From positions 1 to 64,000 of the forward strand of contig JAQGPJ010000025.1 of NCBI GenBank assembly GCA_028293125.1: a DNA stretch of 64,000 nt. The letters run 5' to 3'. Under the pieces are notes generated by a model. The model was not told the DNA's origin. It saw only the letters and a list, made by a program, of their open reading frames with translations, and made no database searches. Shown piece after piece: positions 1 through 9,700 of this stretch. Made by a program: the position numbers and the translations under genes. The stretch comes from Verrucomicrobiales bacterium (lineage in GTDB: Bacteria > Verrucomicrobiota > Verrucomicrobiia > Verrucomicrobiales > V1-33). Within the stretch, counting starts at the first letter, position 1. Each line of letters opens with the position of its first letter.

Positions 1-184
1 TATGACAAGTGCTTGCATTGGTCGAAATACCATGTATGCAGGTGTTGGACGTTCAGAAAAACCTGTCACATCCCTTTCAATGCCAGCTTTCGGCATCCCC
101 GTTCGGCTTGGAATTTGAAACTAAGGCCATGACCCGACCAGCAGCGACGCCCAATAACTAATAACCCTTTCCCCCTCCCCACAA
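1..184. other. Window-edge stretch with no recognisable gene
   Basis: This stretch lies downstream of purH (minus strand) up to the window edge. I find no convincing reading frame, tRNA or strong terminator hairpin. Its composition is less GC-rich than the neighbouring coding DNA, as expected for intergenic sequence. Confidence 0.4.
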
Positions 185-1729
185 TCAATGCAGGAAATGC
201 CGGTGCCCCGTGAAGACCATGGACATGCCGCGCTCGTCGGCCGCGGCGATGACGTCTGGATCCTTGACGGATCCGCCGGGCTGGATGGCGGCGGTGGCTC
301 CGGCCTCGGCGGCGGCGATGAGACCGTCGGGGAAGGGGAACATGGCGTCGCTGGCCACCACACTGCCCTCCAGGGACAGACCGGCGGCCTGGGCTTTCCA
401 GACCGCGATGCGGCAGGCATCCACGCGGCTCATCTGGCCGGCTCCGATGCCCAGGGTGCGGTCATGGGCACCGAAGACGATGGCGTTTGATTTGACGTGC
501 TTGCACACCTTCCAAGTGAAGCGCATGGCCTCCAGCTCCTCCTTGCTGGGCGGGCGTTTGGTGACGGTCTTGTCCTCCAGATCCTGCAGGCCCAAGGCGC
601 GGATGTCGCGGTCCATCACCATCAGGCCGCCGGGGGCGCTGCGGATGACAGGGTTTTTCTCCATCCACTGGCCCACGGCCTGCAGATTGGCCTGGATGAG
701 GCGCAGGTTTTTCTTCTTCTGAAGGATGGCGCGGGCATCGGCCTCGAAATCCGGGGCGATGATGACATCCGTGAAAATCTCGCTGATTACACGGGCCAAG
801 CGTTCGGTGAGGGGGCGGTTGGTGACGATGACCCCGCCGAACGGGGCTTGGCGGTCGGTCTCGAATGCCTTGTCCCAAGCGGCGCGCAGATCGTCGTCGT
901 CGCAGCCCACGCCGCAGGGGTTGGTGTGCTTCAGAATGGCCACCGTGGGGCGCTTAAACTCCAGCACCAGATTCACCGCGCCCTCGATGTCCAGGATGTT
1001 GGTGTAGCTGAGCTCCTTGCCCTGCAGCTTCTCAAAGAAATCCCCGAAACTGCCGTAGAGGCTGGCTTTCTGGTGCGGGTTGTCGCCGTTGCGCAGGGTC
1101 TGGTAGAACGGGACATTGATGCTGAAGCAGCCCTCTGTGGACTGCTCCTGGGCCAAGTAGTTGGCGATGGCGGTGTCGTAGGCGGCGGTGCGCTGGAACA
1201 CCTTGATGGCCAGGCGCTCGCGGGTCTTCAGCAGCGTCGCGCCGCCGTTGGACTGCATTTCGTCCAGCACTGGCGCGTAGTCCGCGGGATCGGTGATCAC
1301 GGTCACGCTGGCGTGGTTTTTACAGGCCCCGCGCAGCATGGCAGGACCGCCGATGTCGATGTTCTCCACCGCCTCGTCAAAGGTCACGCCGGGCTTGGCG
1401 ATGGTTTTTTCAAAGGGGTAAAGGTTGACGATCAGCAGATCGATGGGCGGCACCCCCAGCTCCGCGGCGCGGGAGACATGGTCGGGATTCTCCCGCTGAT
1501 ACAGGAAGCCGCCGTGCACCTTGGGGTGCAGGGTCTTCACCCGGCCGTCGAAACACTCAGGGTAGCCGGTGTAGTCGGAGACCTCCACCACGGGCAGGCC
1601 CAGGCGGCGGATGAAAGCGGCGCTGCCCCCGGTGGAAAGCAGCTCCACGCCCAGGCCGTGCAGTCCGCGGGCAAAGGCCTCCAGGCCGGATTTATCAGAA
1701 ACGGAGATCAGGGCACGGGTGATTTTCAT
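185..1729 (-). CDS. purH: Bifunctional AICAR transformylase/IMP cyclohydrolase PurH
   Basis: This enzyme catalyses the last two steps of de novo IMP synthesis in the cytoplasm: formyl transfer to AICAR, then ring closure of FAICAR. The 514-residue length is typical. The N-terminal cyclohydrolase (MGS-like) domain opens with [10 protein letters not shown] and LLSTGGS. The C-terminal transformylase carries [11 protein letters not shown] and the catalytic-region motif LKHTNPCG. The ATG at 1729 is the natural start because [13 protein letters not shown] aligns with the family N-terminus. It is transcribed away from the DUF1080 gene; the 165 bp between them is very GC-rich and shows no clear ribosome-binding site. 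Confidence 0.97.
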   Translation of the reverse strand: MKITRALISVSDKSGLEAFARGLHGLGVELLSTGGSAAFIRRLGLPVVEVSDYTGYPECFDGRVKTLHPKVHGGFLYQRENPDHVSRAAELGVPPIDLLIVNLYPFEKTIAKPGVTFDEAVENIDIGGPAMLRGACKNHASVTVITDPADYAPVLDEMQSNGGATLLKTRERLAIKVFQRTAAYDTAIANYLAQEQSTEGCFSINVPFYQTLRNGDNPHQKASLYGSFGDFFEKLQGKELSYTNILDIEGAVNLVLEFKRPTVAILKHTNPCGVGCDDDDLRAAWDKAFETDRQAPFGGVIVTNRPLTERLARVISEIFTDVIIAPDFEADARAILQKKKNLRLIQANLQAVGQWMEKNPVIRSAPGGLMVMDRDIRALGLQDLEDKTVTKRPPSKEELEAMRFTWKVCKHVKSNAIVFGAHDRTLGIGAGQMSRVDACRIAVWKAQAAGLSLEGSVVASDAMFPFPDGLIAAAEAGATAAIQPGGSVKDPDVIAAADERGMSMVFTGHRHFLH

Positions 1730-1894
1730 GGATGGAGAGTGCGAGCTTTAGACCCCGCCCCCTGTGCCGCAACTGGAAATGCGCCGCGTCCGGCGGGGGC
1801 CCCGGCCCGACGGGGGGGCGGGGCGGGGCGGCGGCGTGAATATTTCATGTCAGATTGCCCCCGGTATCCGCGTTTGACCATGACATTTCCTGCC

Positions 1895-2665
1895 ATGAAA
1901 GCCGCCATCCTTGCCACCTTTTTATTCGGAGCCGTCACCCTTCCGGGATTCGCCGGCGATCAGAACATCGGCCTGAAGGCCAAACCGGTGGAGGGGGCCG
2001 AGGTCATCATCGACGGCACCCGCGCCCTGCTGGACGGCAAGTGGACCTACTGGGAGGGGCCCGGCTTCAAATCCGCCCTGCCCATCAAATGGAAAATTGT
2101 GGACGATCCCGTGGACGGCGGCACCTGCGTCATGACCGATGACCCGGTGGCGGCGGGAGGAAAATTCGGCTCCGCAGACATCGTCACCAAAAAAGCTTAC
2201 CGGGACTTCCGGCTGCACATCGAGTTCCGCGTTGCCAAAACCGGCGGCAACAGCGGGGTGTATCTTCAGAACCGCTATGAAATCCAGATCATGGATGGTG
2301 ACAAAACCAGCCACGGCCTGGGCGCCGTGATCAATGAGAGCCGGTCGCCGTATGAGGCCTACAACGGCACGGGCACTTGGAACGCCTACGATATCGTGTT
2401 CCGCGCAGCGCGGTTCAAGGACGGCAAGCTGGCGGAGAAGCCGTTGGTGACTATGTATTTCAACGGCAAAAAGGTGCATTCCAATGTGGCCATCTCCCAA
2501 GTCTGGGGCGGACCGAACTCCGGTGTGGACGGGGGCAACGACGGTGGCAAAGGCATCACTGACACGCCGCAGGGCCTAAAGCTCCAGTGCGAGGGGCACG
2601 ATGTGCGCTACCGCAATGCGTGGATACGGGAACTGGATTTGAAAGATCCCACCACGGACTTCTGA
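1895..2665 (+). CDS. Secreted DUF1080 (3-keto-disaccharide hydrolase domain) protein
   Basis: The 256-residue product begins with a signal peptide (MKAAILATFLFGAVTLPGFAG, cleavage near residue 21), so it is exported. The rest matches the DUF1080 / 3-keto-disaccharide hydrolase fold, a concanavalin-like beta-sandwich abundant in Planctomycetes and Verrucomicrobia. Visible family features are the FRLHIEFRV strand, GGNSGVYLQNRYEIQIMD and a C-terminal VRYRNAWIREL strand. The family is linked to carbohydrate degradation, but the substrate cannot be read from sequence. The frame stays open far upstream, but that extension is antisense to purH. An ATG at 1880 would add five residues; 1895 puts the signal peptide at the N-terminus. 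Confidence 0.85.
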   Translation: MKAAILATFLFGAVTLPGFAGDQNIGLKAKPVEGAEVIIDGTRALLDGKWTYWEGPGFKSALPIKWKIVDDPVDGGTCVMTDDPVAAGGKFGSADIVTKKAYRDFRLHIEFRVAKTGGNSGVYLQNRYEIQIMDGDKTSHGLGAVINESRSPYEAYNGTGTWNAYDIVFRAARFKDGKLAEKPLVTMYFNGKKVHSNVAISQVWGGPNSGVDGGNDGGKGITDTPQGLKLQCEGHDVRYRNAWIRELDLKDPTTDF

Positions 2666-2767
2666 CACCTCCTCGCGAAGGGTGCCGGCCTGTCCGTTCC
2701 GGAGCTGCGGAAGAAGGTTGACCCCGGCGGGCAGGTGGGGCAAAAACTGTGCGCCCCGGGGGGCTAT

Positions 2768-3916
2768 ATGGGAAACCGATTTCCGTGTCCGAACTGCCAC
2801 GCCCAGCACCGCTTCACCGCCGCGCTGGCGGGGAAAATGCGGCGCTGCGCGGACTGCGGATTCTTTTTCCGCGTGCCCCTGATGCCCATCGCCTCGGCGG
2901 AGGGCAGAGACTGGCCGCCGGACACCCTCTGGCGGCTGCGGATGGGCAGTGGCCGGCAATTCGGCCCTGTGCGCCGGGAGGTGATCCAGGAATGGCTGCG
3001 CGAGCACCGCGCCAATGCCGACTGCCTGGTCTCGCCGGAGCCGGGCGGGGAGTGGTACCAGCTGGAGGATGTGTTTGGCGGCGGGGTCAATCATCCGCGC
3101 CCGGTGGCGGATCCGCTCGCGCCCGAGGAGACTCCGGCGGCGCGCATCCCGGCCTCCGGTCTGCTGGATTTTCTGCCGGAGATGACCGCCACCCGCCGGA
3201 CCCACAGCCGGCGCCTTGTGCGCGGGCATCAGGAGGTGCTGCGGGATCTGGAGCGGGAGTGCGGGGCGTCCGAGGGCATGGTGAAATGCTGCGGCACCAA
3301 ACTGGTGCCTCTGACGCACCGCCGCGACATCGGCCAGCGCGGCTACGGGCCGCAGCCGTTGGAGGCGGAGGCGGCGACGGTGGCTGCGTTCCGGGGCCGG
3401 CAGGGGTCGGAGTTCTACGCCATTGTGCCCTGGGGCCGGCTGGGGCGGATGCCGCATGAGTTTCTGAGCATCCTGCCGGGGCAGCTGCCCTCGCCGGTGG
3501 CCCTGCGGCGCAGCGATGAGCATGTCTTTGGCGGCGGCTGCTGGATCGGGGCCTCGGGAAATGCGGACGATGTGACCGCTGTGGCCGCCGCCCGCAGCTT
3601 GGAATCCCTGGCGGACGGGGTGGAGTGGGAGTGGTTCAGCACCAACCGCCTCTATTCCATGGTCCTGGTCTGGGGGGTGCAGGGCATGCCGCTGGGGTCG
3701 GGGAAGTTCGCGCACCTTATGCAGTCGGCCCGCCATGAAAATTTTCAAGGAGAGCCGCTGCCGGATCTGGGGCTGCTGTGGTATCTGGAGAAACAACGGG
3801 CCTTTTTCAAATTCGCCCGCCGCCTTTCCGTTCCCGGCGAGGGCGGCACCCAGGTGCTTTTCGGCTGCTGCGGGGCGCTGTTTCTGGGGCTGGCGGCGGA
3901 CGCGCTGCGGGAATAG
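2768..3916 (+). CDS. Zinc-ribbon protein with a GYF_2/DUF4339-like domain, function unknown
   Basis: The 382-residue predicted soluble protein has three parts. Residues 7-30 form a short zinc ribbon with two CxxC pairs (C7/C10 and C27/C30), like the zinc ribbons heading many PVC proteins. Residues about 55-105 (LWRLRMGSGRQFGPVRREVIQEW ending EWYQLEDVF) resemble a GYF_2/DUF4339 module, which is associated with protein-protein interaction. The remaining 270 residues match nothing I recognise. An ATG at 2735 is possible, but 2768 places the zinc ribbon at the start. It lies about 100 bp upstream of ftsY on the same strand and could be co-transcribed with it. Confidence 0.75.
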   Translation: MGNRFPCPNCHAQHRFTAALAGKMRRCADCGFFFRVPLMPIASAEGRDWPPDTLWRLRMGSGRQFGPVRREVIQEWLREHRANADCLVSPEPGGEWYQLEDVFGGGVNHPRPVADPLAPEETPAARIPASGLLDFLPEMTATRRTHSRRLVRGHQEVLRDLERECGASEGMVKCCGTKLVPLTHRRDIGQRGYGPQPLEAEAATVAAFRGRQGSEFYAIVPWGRLGRMPHEFLSILPGQLPSPVALRRSDEHVFGGGCWIGASGNADDVTAVAAARSLESLADGVEWEWFSTNRLYSMVLVWGVQGMPLGSGKFAHLMQSARHENFQGEPLPDLGLLWYLEKQRAFFKFARRLSVPGEGGTQVLFGCCGALFLGLAADALRE

Positions 3917-4016
3917 CCGGTTGCGCGGGCACTGCGGGCGTGGCGTAGTCCGCCTCCTCCCGGCTGATCCGAACCCATCTATGCCGGGAAAGTGTCTTTT
4001 CTCCCCCGAACAGCCC

Positions 4017-4868
4017 ATGGCCGGATTTTTCAAAAAGCTGATCCAGCGCTTCACGCGCCGCAAAGTGGACCTCGATGAGCTCGAGGAAACCCTTATCACC
4101 GGCGATGTGGGGGTGCCCATGACCCTGCAAATCCTGGAGAAACTGCGGGAAATGGGACGCAGCCTGGAGGCCGAGGAGGTGGTGGATGTATGCCGTCAGG
4201 AGATCCTCAAAATCCTGCCTCCCCAAACGGAGCCGCTGTCAGTCCCGGCGGCGGGAAAACCCTGCGTGATCCTCGTTGTCGGCGTCAACGGCACCGGCAA
4301 GACCACCTCCACCGCCAAGCTGGCGCACTGGCTGCGCGGGCAGGGGAAAACCGTGATGCTGGCCGCCGCCGACACCTTCCGCGCCGCCGCCATCGAGCAG
4401 CTGGACCACTGGGCGCAGCGGCTGCAGATCCCCATCACCAAGGCGCAATACAAAGCCGACCCCGCCGCGGTCTGCCACGACGCCTGGGAGGCCGCGTCCA
4501 AAAGGGGAATCGACTACCTGATCTGCGACACTGCCGGCCGCCTGCACAACAAGCACAACCTCATGGAGGAGCTGTCCAAGATCGAGCGCGTGCTGGGCCG
4601 CAAGGACCCCACCGCCCCCCATGAGACGCTGCTAGTGGTGGATGCCACCACGGGCTCCAACGCCCTCGTGCAGGCCCGCGAATTCCAAAAAGCCGTGGGC
4701 AGACTGACCGGGGTCATCGTCACCAAACTCGACGGCAGCGGCAAGGGCGGCGTCATCGTCTCCATCCAGCAGGAGCTGAAAATCCCCGCCCGCTTCATCG
4801 GCACCGGTGAAGGGCCGGATGATTTCGGACCCTTTGAATCAAAGGCCTTTGTGGAGGCGGTGCTGTAG
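4017..4868 (+). CDS. ftsY: Signal recognition particle receptor FtsY
   Basis: FtsY is the membrane-associated GTPase that receives SRP-ribosome complexes for co-translational insertion. This 283-residue form has only the N and G domains and lacks the long acidic A domain of E. coli FtsY, as in many bacteria. The N domain starts MAGFFKKLIQRF with a basic amphipathic helix. GTPase motifs are G1 GVNGTGKTTSTAKL (about residue 88), the AADTFRAAA motif II, G3 DTAGRLHNK, G4 TKLDGSGKGG and the closing GTGEGPDDFGPFE. The ATG at 4017 is chosen because family homology begins there; an in-frame ATG at 3981 would add 12 unrelated residues. Confidence 0.95.
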   Translation: MAGFFKKLIQRFTRRKVDLDELEETLITGDVGVPMTLQILEKLREMGRSLEAEEVVDVCRQEILKILPPQTEPLSVPAAGKPCVILVVGVNGTGKTTSTAKLAHWLRGQGKTVMLAAADTFRAAAIEQLDHWAQRLQIPITKAQYKADPAAVCHDAWEAASKRGIDYLICDTAGRLHNKHNLMEELSKIERVLGRKDPTAPHETLLVVDATTGSNALVQAREFQKAVGRLTGVIVTKLDGSGKGGVIVSIQQELKIPARFIGTGEGPDDFGPFESKAFVEAVL

Positions 4869-4898
4869 CGGGGCTTGGGCCCGGTCATGGAGGCGGGA

Positions 4899-4989
4899 CA
4901 AATTTGAAAATTACAATCTCAGATTTCAGCAGCCTGCGGCCAAGCTTGCAGGCATGGCAAATCTGAAATCTCCAATCTCAGATTCCAGC
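4899..4989. repeat. Two 32-bp direct repeats flanking a hairpin
   Basis: Two copies of a 32-bp element (4899-4930 and 4958-4989) differ at 5 positions; the core is CAATCTCAGATT. The spacer contains the inverted pair GCCTGC/GCAGGC around a palindromic CAAGCTTG. The element lies between ftsY and the VOC gene (convergent 3' ends). AT-rich 'aaatctgaaatct' words of this kind recall intergenic repeats in other PVC genomes, but I assign no function. Confidence 0.75.
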
Positions 4990-5027
4990 TGCAGCCGGTC
5001 CCGGGCAGGACTTCGGCTGGCCCCGCC

Positions 5028-5510
5028 TCATGGGTATGGACCGGCGGCGCGCTCCACGGCGGCGATGTCGATTTTCACCATTGTCATCATAGCCTCCATG
5101 GCGTGGCGGGCACGGTCCCGGTCCGGGTCCTTGATCAGCTCCAGCAGCCGGACCGGCGTCACCTGCCAGAAGAGACCCCAGCGGTCCTTCAGCCAGCCGC
5201 AGGCCGCCTCCGAGCCGCCATCGGCGGTCAATGCCGCCCACAAACGGTCCGTCTCCGCTTGGTCCTGGCAGGAGATCATGAAGGAAACTCCCTCGGTGAA
5301 CGTGAATCCCGGCGTGTTGAGCGCGATGAACGGAGTCCCCGCAAGCGTGAACTCGACGATCAGCACTGATCCGATTCCGCTGCCCGGTGTATCCACCGGC
5401 GAGTGCGTCACCCGGTCGATCCTGGAGTCCGGCAGGAGCGAGACATAGAAGCGGGCGGCCTCCTCGGCCTGCCCGTTGAACGATAGGAAAGGAGTGACTT
5501 TCTGAATCAT
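5028..5510 (-). CDS. VOC family protein (PhnB / 3-demethylubiquinone methyltransferase-like)
   Basis: The 160-residue protein belongs to the vicinal-oxygen-chelate superfamily, PhnB-like group. It opens with VTPFLSFNGQAEEAARFY and continues with FTLAGTPFIALN, FTEGVSFMISC and a GGSEAACGWLKDRWGLFWQVTP block. These proteins form small dimeric beta-alpha-beta-beta-beta folds. Most of this group has no established reaction, and the old name '3-demethylubiquinone-9 3-methyltransferase' comes from a Pfam label rather than biochemistry. Length and domain are complete. The start ATG is preceded by an AT-rich 5' region. Confidence 0.85.
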   Translation of the reverse strand: MIQKVTPFLSFNGQAEEAARFYVSLLPDSRIDRVTHSPVDTPGSGIGSVLIVEFTLAGTPFIALNTPGFTFTEGVSFMISCQDQAETDRLWAALTADGGSEAACGWLKDRWGLFWQVTPVRLLELIKDPDRDRARHAMEAMMTMVKIDIAAVERAAGPYP

Positions 5511-5682
5511 ATTTTTATACTTTCTACGGAATGTTAAGGCGGTGATGGCCGGCGGAGGGGATGAAAGGGTGTCAACTGCGGCCTATGGTTGTGGAAAGTT
5601 GGGCAGCGGGACAAATTCAGAGCTATTTTCTCAAAATACCATCCGGGCAAAGTTCGGGAGTGTTTTCTCAAAAGGGTGGCAT

Positions 5683-5877
5683 TCAGTTTTCAAAGGATAT
5701 CAAAGGACCGGCCGCCCGCATGAGGTTGATGGCTTCAATCAGATTCGATTTACCGCTTCCATTGGGGCCGATGAACAGATTCAGGGCTTTTAATTCGATG
5801 CCTTCATTCTCCGGTCCAAAAGAAAGGAAATTCCGCGGCTTGAGGTGGTGGATCAAAATAGGATCGGGATCGGACAT
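5683..5877 (-). pseudogene. N-terminal fragment of a RecF/SMC-like AAA family ATPase
   Basis: Only 64 residues are encoded, yet they match the extreme N-terminus of AAA-type ATPases annotated as 'AAA family ATPase' (AAA_21/OLD-like). The fragment has a HHLKPRNFLSFG strand and a complete Walker A, GPNGSGKS (residues 37-44), followed by NLIEAINLMRAAG and then a stop. The family normally continues for about 300 residues with the signature, Walker B and H-loop motifs. I find none of these in the roughly 170 bp downstream to the VOC gene. It is best read as the remnant of a deleted gene; a functional mini-protein is unlikely because no Walker B is present. Confidence 0.7.
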
Positions 5878-6036
5878 GGTTTGAAATTCATGGGCCGATG
5901 GTGGACGGTCCCTCCTTCCCCGTCGAGCGGAAGAGCAGGTCTGAGCCGGCTCAAATACTGCCCCCGCCGGGAATCAAGGGCGATGAGGGCTTTTTTACGG
6001 GGATTTGAAACCCCTGCAAACGCGTGAAAACACTGG

Positions 6037-6063
6037 TCGACAAAGACTTTTCCGTGATAGAAT
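6037..6063 (+). promoter_or_regulatory. Candidate sigma-70 promoter giving a leaderless sigma-factor mRNA
   Basis: TCGACA (6037-6042) and TAGAAT (6058-6063) each match the -35 and -10 consensus at 5 of 6 positions. The 15-nt spacer is short. The ATG of the sigma-factor gene lies 7 nt after the -10 box, so transcription would begin at or next to the start codon. No Shine-Dalgarno sequence is visible, consistent with leaderless initiation. Call made by eye. Confidence 0.4.
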
Positions 6064-6070
6064 CCGGTCT

Positions 6071-6796
6071 ATGCCAACCCGTAAGGAAAAGGCGGTCCCT
6101 GTCAAAACCGCCCCCGTGACTGTTGCCGACGCCAACGCGCCGGACGCTCCCGCCGAGGTGCCGCCGGAGGTGGTGAAGCAGGTTTATGAGAAAACCCGCA
6201 AGAGCCTGATCGAGCGGCTGGGGAACTGGGAGGATCAGAAGTCGTGGGACGAGTTTTACCGCACCTACTGGCGGCTGATTTACGGCGTGGGCCTGAAGAG
6301 CGGGCTGCGGTCGGAGGAGGCGCTGGACGTGGTGCAGGAGACCATTCTGGCCATCGCCAAGCAGTCCAAGGAGCACCGCTACGATCCCAAGGCCGGCTCT
6401 TTCAAGGTCTGGCTGATGAACATGACGCGCTGGCGCATCGGCGACCAGTTCCGGAAGCGCGCCAAGGACACCGCGATGTATCATTTCCCCGGCGACGAGG
6501 AGGGTCGGAACACCAGCACCCTGGACCGGGTGGAGGATCCGGACGCGCAGAAGCTGGACCGCATCTGGGAAGTGGAGTGGAAACGGAATATCGCCGACCG
6601 CGCCATCGCCACCGTGAAGCAGCGGGTCTCGCCGCGCCAATTTCAGATTTTCGATGCCTACGTGATCAAGCAGTGGAGCGTGAAAAAGGTCATGACCGAG
6701 CTTGGCGTGAGCATGGCGCAGGTTTATCTGGCCAAACACCGTGTCGGCGGCCTCATCAAGAAGGAGCTCGCCGAACTGGGAAAACAGCTGATCTGA
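6071..6796 (+). CDS. RNA polymerase sigma factor, sigma-70 family (ECF-like)
   Basis: The 241-residue protein has a basic, Pro/Ala-rich N-terminal extension of about 40 residues before the sigma regions. Region 2 is seen in SWDEFYRTYWRLIYGV, EALDVVQETILAIAK and GSFKVWLMNMTRWRIGDQFRKRA, the usual core-binding and -10 recognition helices. Region 4 is a C-terminal helix-turn-helix around ISDF-type 'RQFQIFDAYVIKQWSVKKV' and 'LGVSMAQVYLAKHRV'. It therefore probably directs RNA polymerase to a dedicated promoter set. The kinase gene follows after 3 nt, so the two are probably translated from one mRNA. ATG 6071 is preferred over an upstream one at 6005 because of the promoter-like boxes just before it. 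Confidence 0.88.
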   Translation: MPTRKEKAVPVKTAPVTVADANAPDAPAEVPPEVVKQVYEKTRKSLIERLGNWEDQKSWDEFYRTYWRLIYGVGLKSGLRSEEALDVVQETILAIAKQSKEHRYDPKAGSFKVWLMNMTRWRIGDQFRKRAKDTAMYHFPGDEEGRNTSTLDRVEDPDAQKLDRIWEVEWKRNIADRAIATVKQRVSPRQFQIFDAYVIKQWSVKKVMTELGVSMAQVYLAKHRVGGLIKKELAELGKQLI

Positions 6797-6799
6797 CCT

Positions 6800-9700
6800 G
6801 TGGAGATACGTACTGCCTCCCCGCGGATTCCGGACCACGAAGTGCTGCGCTGCATCGGCAAGGGCAGCTACGGCGAGGTGTGGCTGGCGCGCGCCGTCAC
6901 GGGCACGCTGCGGGCCGTGAAGGTGGTGCATCGGGAGGATTTCGAGCTGGAGCGGACCTTCGAGCGCGAGTTCGAGGGCATCATGAAGTTCGAGCCCAAC
7001 TCCCGCGATCATCCGGGGCTGGTTCACATCCTGCATGTTGGCCGGAATGACGAGGAGAAGTTTTACTACTACGTCATGGAGCTGGCGGATGACCGTGAGC
7101 GGGGATCGCGGGTGGATGCGGCGGACTATGAGCCCCGGACCATGGGCACGGACAAGGCGACCAAAAGCCGGCTGCCGGTCATCGAGTGTCTGGAACACGG
7201 GGCGCAGCTGGCGGAGGGGCTGGCCCATCTCCATGAGTGCGGGCTGACGCACCGGGATATCAAGCCGTCGAACATCATCTTCGTGAACGGCCGGGCCAAG
7301 CTGGCGGACATCGGCCTGGTGGCGGCGGCGGGGCAGATGACCTTTGTGGGCACGGAGGGATTTGTCCCTCCCGAAGGGCCGGGCACCAAGCTGGCGGACA
7401 TTTACAGCCTGGGCATGGTGCTCTACGAGATGAGCACCGGCAAGGACCGGCTGCAGTTTCCGGAACTGCCGGACGATCTGGGCAATCTGGGCGAGGCCCG
7501 CACGCGGCCCCAGTGGCAGGCCCTGAATGAGATCATTCTGCGGGCCTGCTCGCCGCAGCCGAAGAAACGGTTCCCCGGCGCGCGGGAGATGGCGCAGGCG
7601 TTGCGCTCCGCCGGTCGGAGAAAGCTGGCGGGGACCGGCTGGGCGCGGCGGCTGGTGAATTTCCCGCTGGTCACGGCGGCGGCTGCTTTTCTGATTGTCA
7701 CCTGGCGGCATCATGGGGCCATGCCGTGGCCTCCCGGCCGGTTTGCGGACGGGCAGACCGGCATCGCCCCGCCGCCCCCGCTTCTCACAGGCCGGGTCAG
7801 CCTGGAAAGCGAGCCCTCCGGAGCCGCCATCTGGTGGAATGGCAAACAAATGGGGTTCACCCCCTTTATCTGCGAGGTGCCTCCCGGCGATGCGGAGTTT
7901 GTGCTGAAGCGGGACCGCTACATGGACGTGACGGTGCCGGTGCGGGGCGTGGAGGCCGGGGGCCTGAGAAAGCCCGGCGTGGTGAAGCTGCAGTTCTTCA
8001 ACCCCCCCAAGCCCGGCCTGGACTGGACCAACAGCCTGGACATGGTTTTCGAGCCGCGGCCCGACGGAAGTCATATCTCCAAAAGAGCGGTGAGCGAGGC
8101 CCAGTTCACCAATGTCCACATGGCGCAGGTCAGCGATGTGCATCAGGAGGACACCCCGGAGGGAGCCACCATTTACATGATCTGGGTGCCGCCTGAGGAG
8201 GCGATTCGTTTCTGTGCGCAACTGACAGAGCGGGAAACCCTGCTTAACTGGCTGACGCCGGATCTGTACTACAAGCCGGTGCCCTACCGCCCCGTGAAGC
8301 CTCCTCCAGTGGAAAAACCAAGTTATGAGTTTTTCCGGCTGGCGGTGGAGAAATTCAGCAAATTGCTGATCACCTCCGATCCGCCGGGTGCCGCAATCTA
8401 TGAGGGGGACAAAACCGAAGCCCAAGGGGGCTCTCCCATTGGCCTCACCCCATGGCCCATTCCACGGCAGGTGCCAGGTGATTTGAATTACACGCTGACT
8501 CTCCAAGGCTACACCGATGTCAGAATCACGGACTCCGTGAAACCGGGCGAGGAGCGGACGATCCACAGGGAGATGGCCAAAAGCAGCATGGCGGTTTTTG
8601 GCGCCTCCTGGAGGAACAGTCTGGGGCAGCGGTTCATGCCTCTGAACACCGGCAGGGAACTGCTTTTCAGCCAGTGGGAGACGCGGGTTTCGGACTACGC
8701 TGCTTTTGCCAGGGAAAAACAGCGACGCATCCGGGGAAATGAGATGAAGCAGACCGGCAGCCATCCCGTGGTGAATGTCACGCGTGAGGACGCGAGGGAT
8801 TTTTGCCGCTGGCTGACGGACCGGGAGCACAAGTCCGGCTATCTCAGCGAAACTATGGAGTATCGGCTGCCCTCCGATGCGGAGTGGAGCGCGGCGGTGA
8901 ATTCTCCGAATCTGGTGGTGGAGCAGGCGACACCGGCCCAGCGGAACATGTCGCTTTCAAGTGTCTATCCCTGGGCGGGGCGCTATTTTCCACCCCCTGT
9001 GGTGAATCCTCTGACTAAAACTCCGGGAGTCGCCAATCTGGGCGATCTGACGGCTCTCCGCGCCGGCGCTCTCCGGCTGGATGCGGGTGAAACCAAAACG
9101 CTGGAGGATTCCAAATATTCAGATGGCTGGACCTTCACCTCCCCGGCGGGCACGTATGGACCGGTTCCCTACAAATTTCCAGGAAGCCAAGAGGCAAAGG
9201 AGAAATTTGAACTCTGCGACATGTCCGGCAATGTCTGGGAATTCGTCAACGATGACTATGGGGCCAAGGAGAAAAGTGACCCGTCCGACGCGCCGGATCA
9301 GACCAAATATGCCGTTTTGCGGGGTGGGGCATGGGACACCTCCGCTGCTGATTTTGTGAAGCTCGCCATCCACTACCGGCGGGCCATTCCACCTGACAAA
9401 TATGACAGTGCCTCCGGCTTCCGGGTCGTGATCGCGTCCGTGCCGGGGGAGAAGCCGGAGCCTCCGGTGTCGGTCACGCCTTTTCCCTCCACCTTTCCCT
9501 TTCCCCAAGTGGTCCCGCCGCTGTATCCTCTGCCGGGCAACAATCCTCCCCGACCGGTGCCGGACCCTCCACCCTCCGGCACTGGCGGCACCAATAATGC
9601 CGGCAGTGGCACAGGAACCGGGTCCGGCCATAACAACAATAGCAGTAACAACGGCGGAGGCGGCATGCAGTTCCCAAAGGAGAAGCCCTATAATCCACCG

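Noticed and set aside
497-1894. Long plus-strand open frame ahead of the DUF1080 protein, in frame with it
   Set aside because: It is the reverse complement of purH; high-GC codons leave the antisense frame free of stops. The signal peptide fixes the true start at 1895.
5951-8830. 959-codon minus-strand frame
   Set aside because: Antisense to the sigma-factor and kinase genes; no motif, and the plus-strand products are clearly real.
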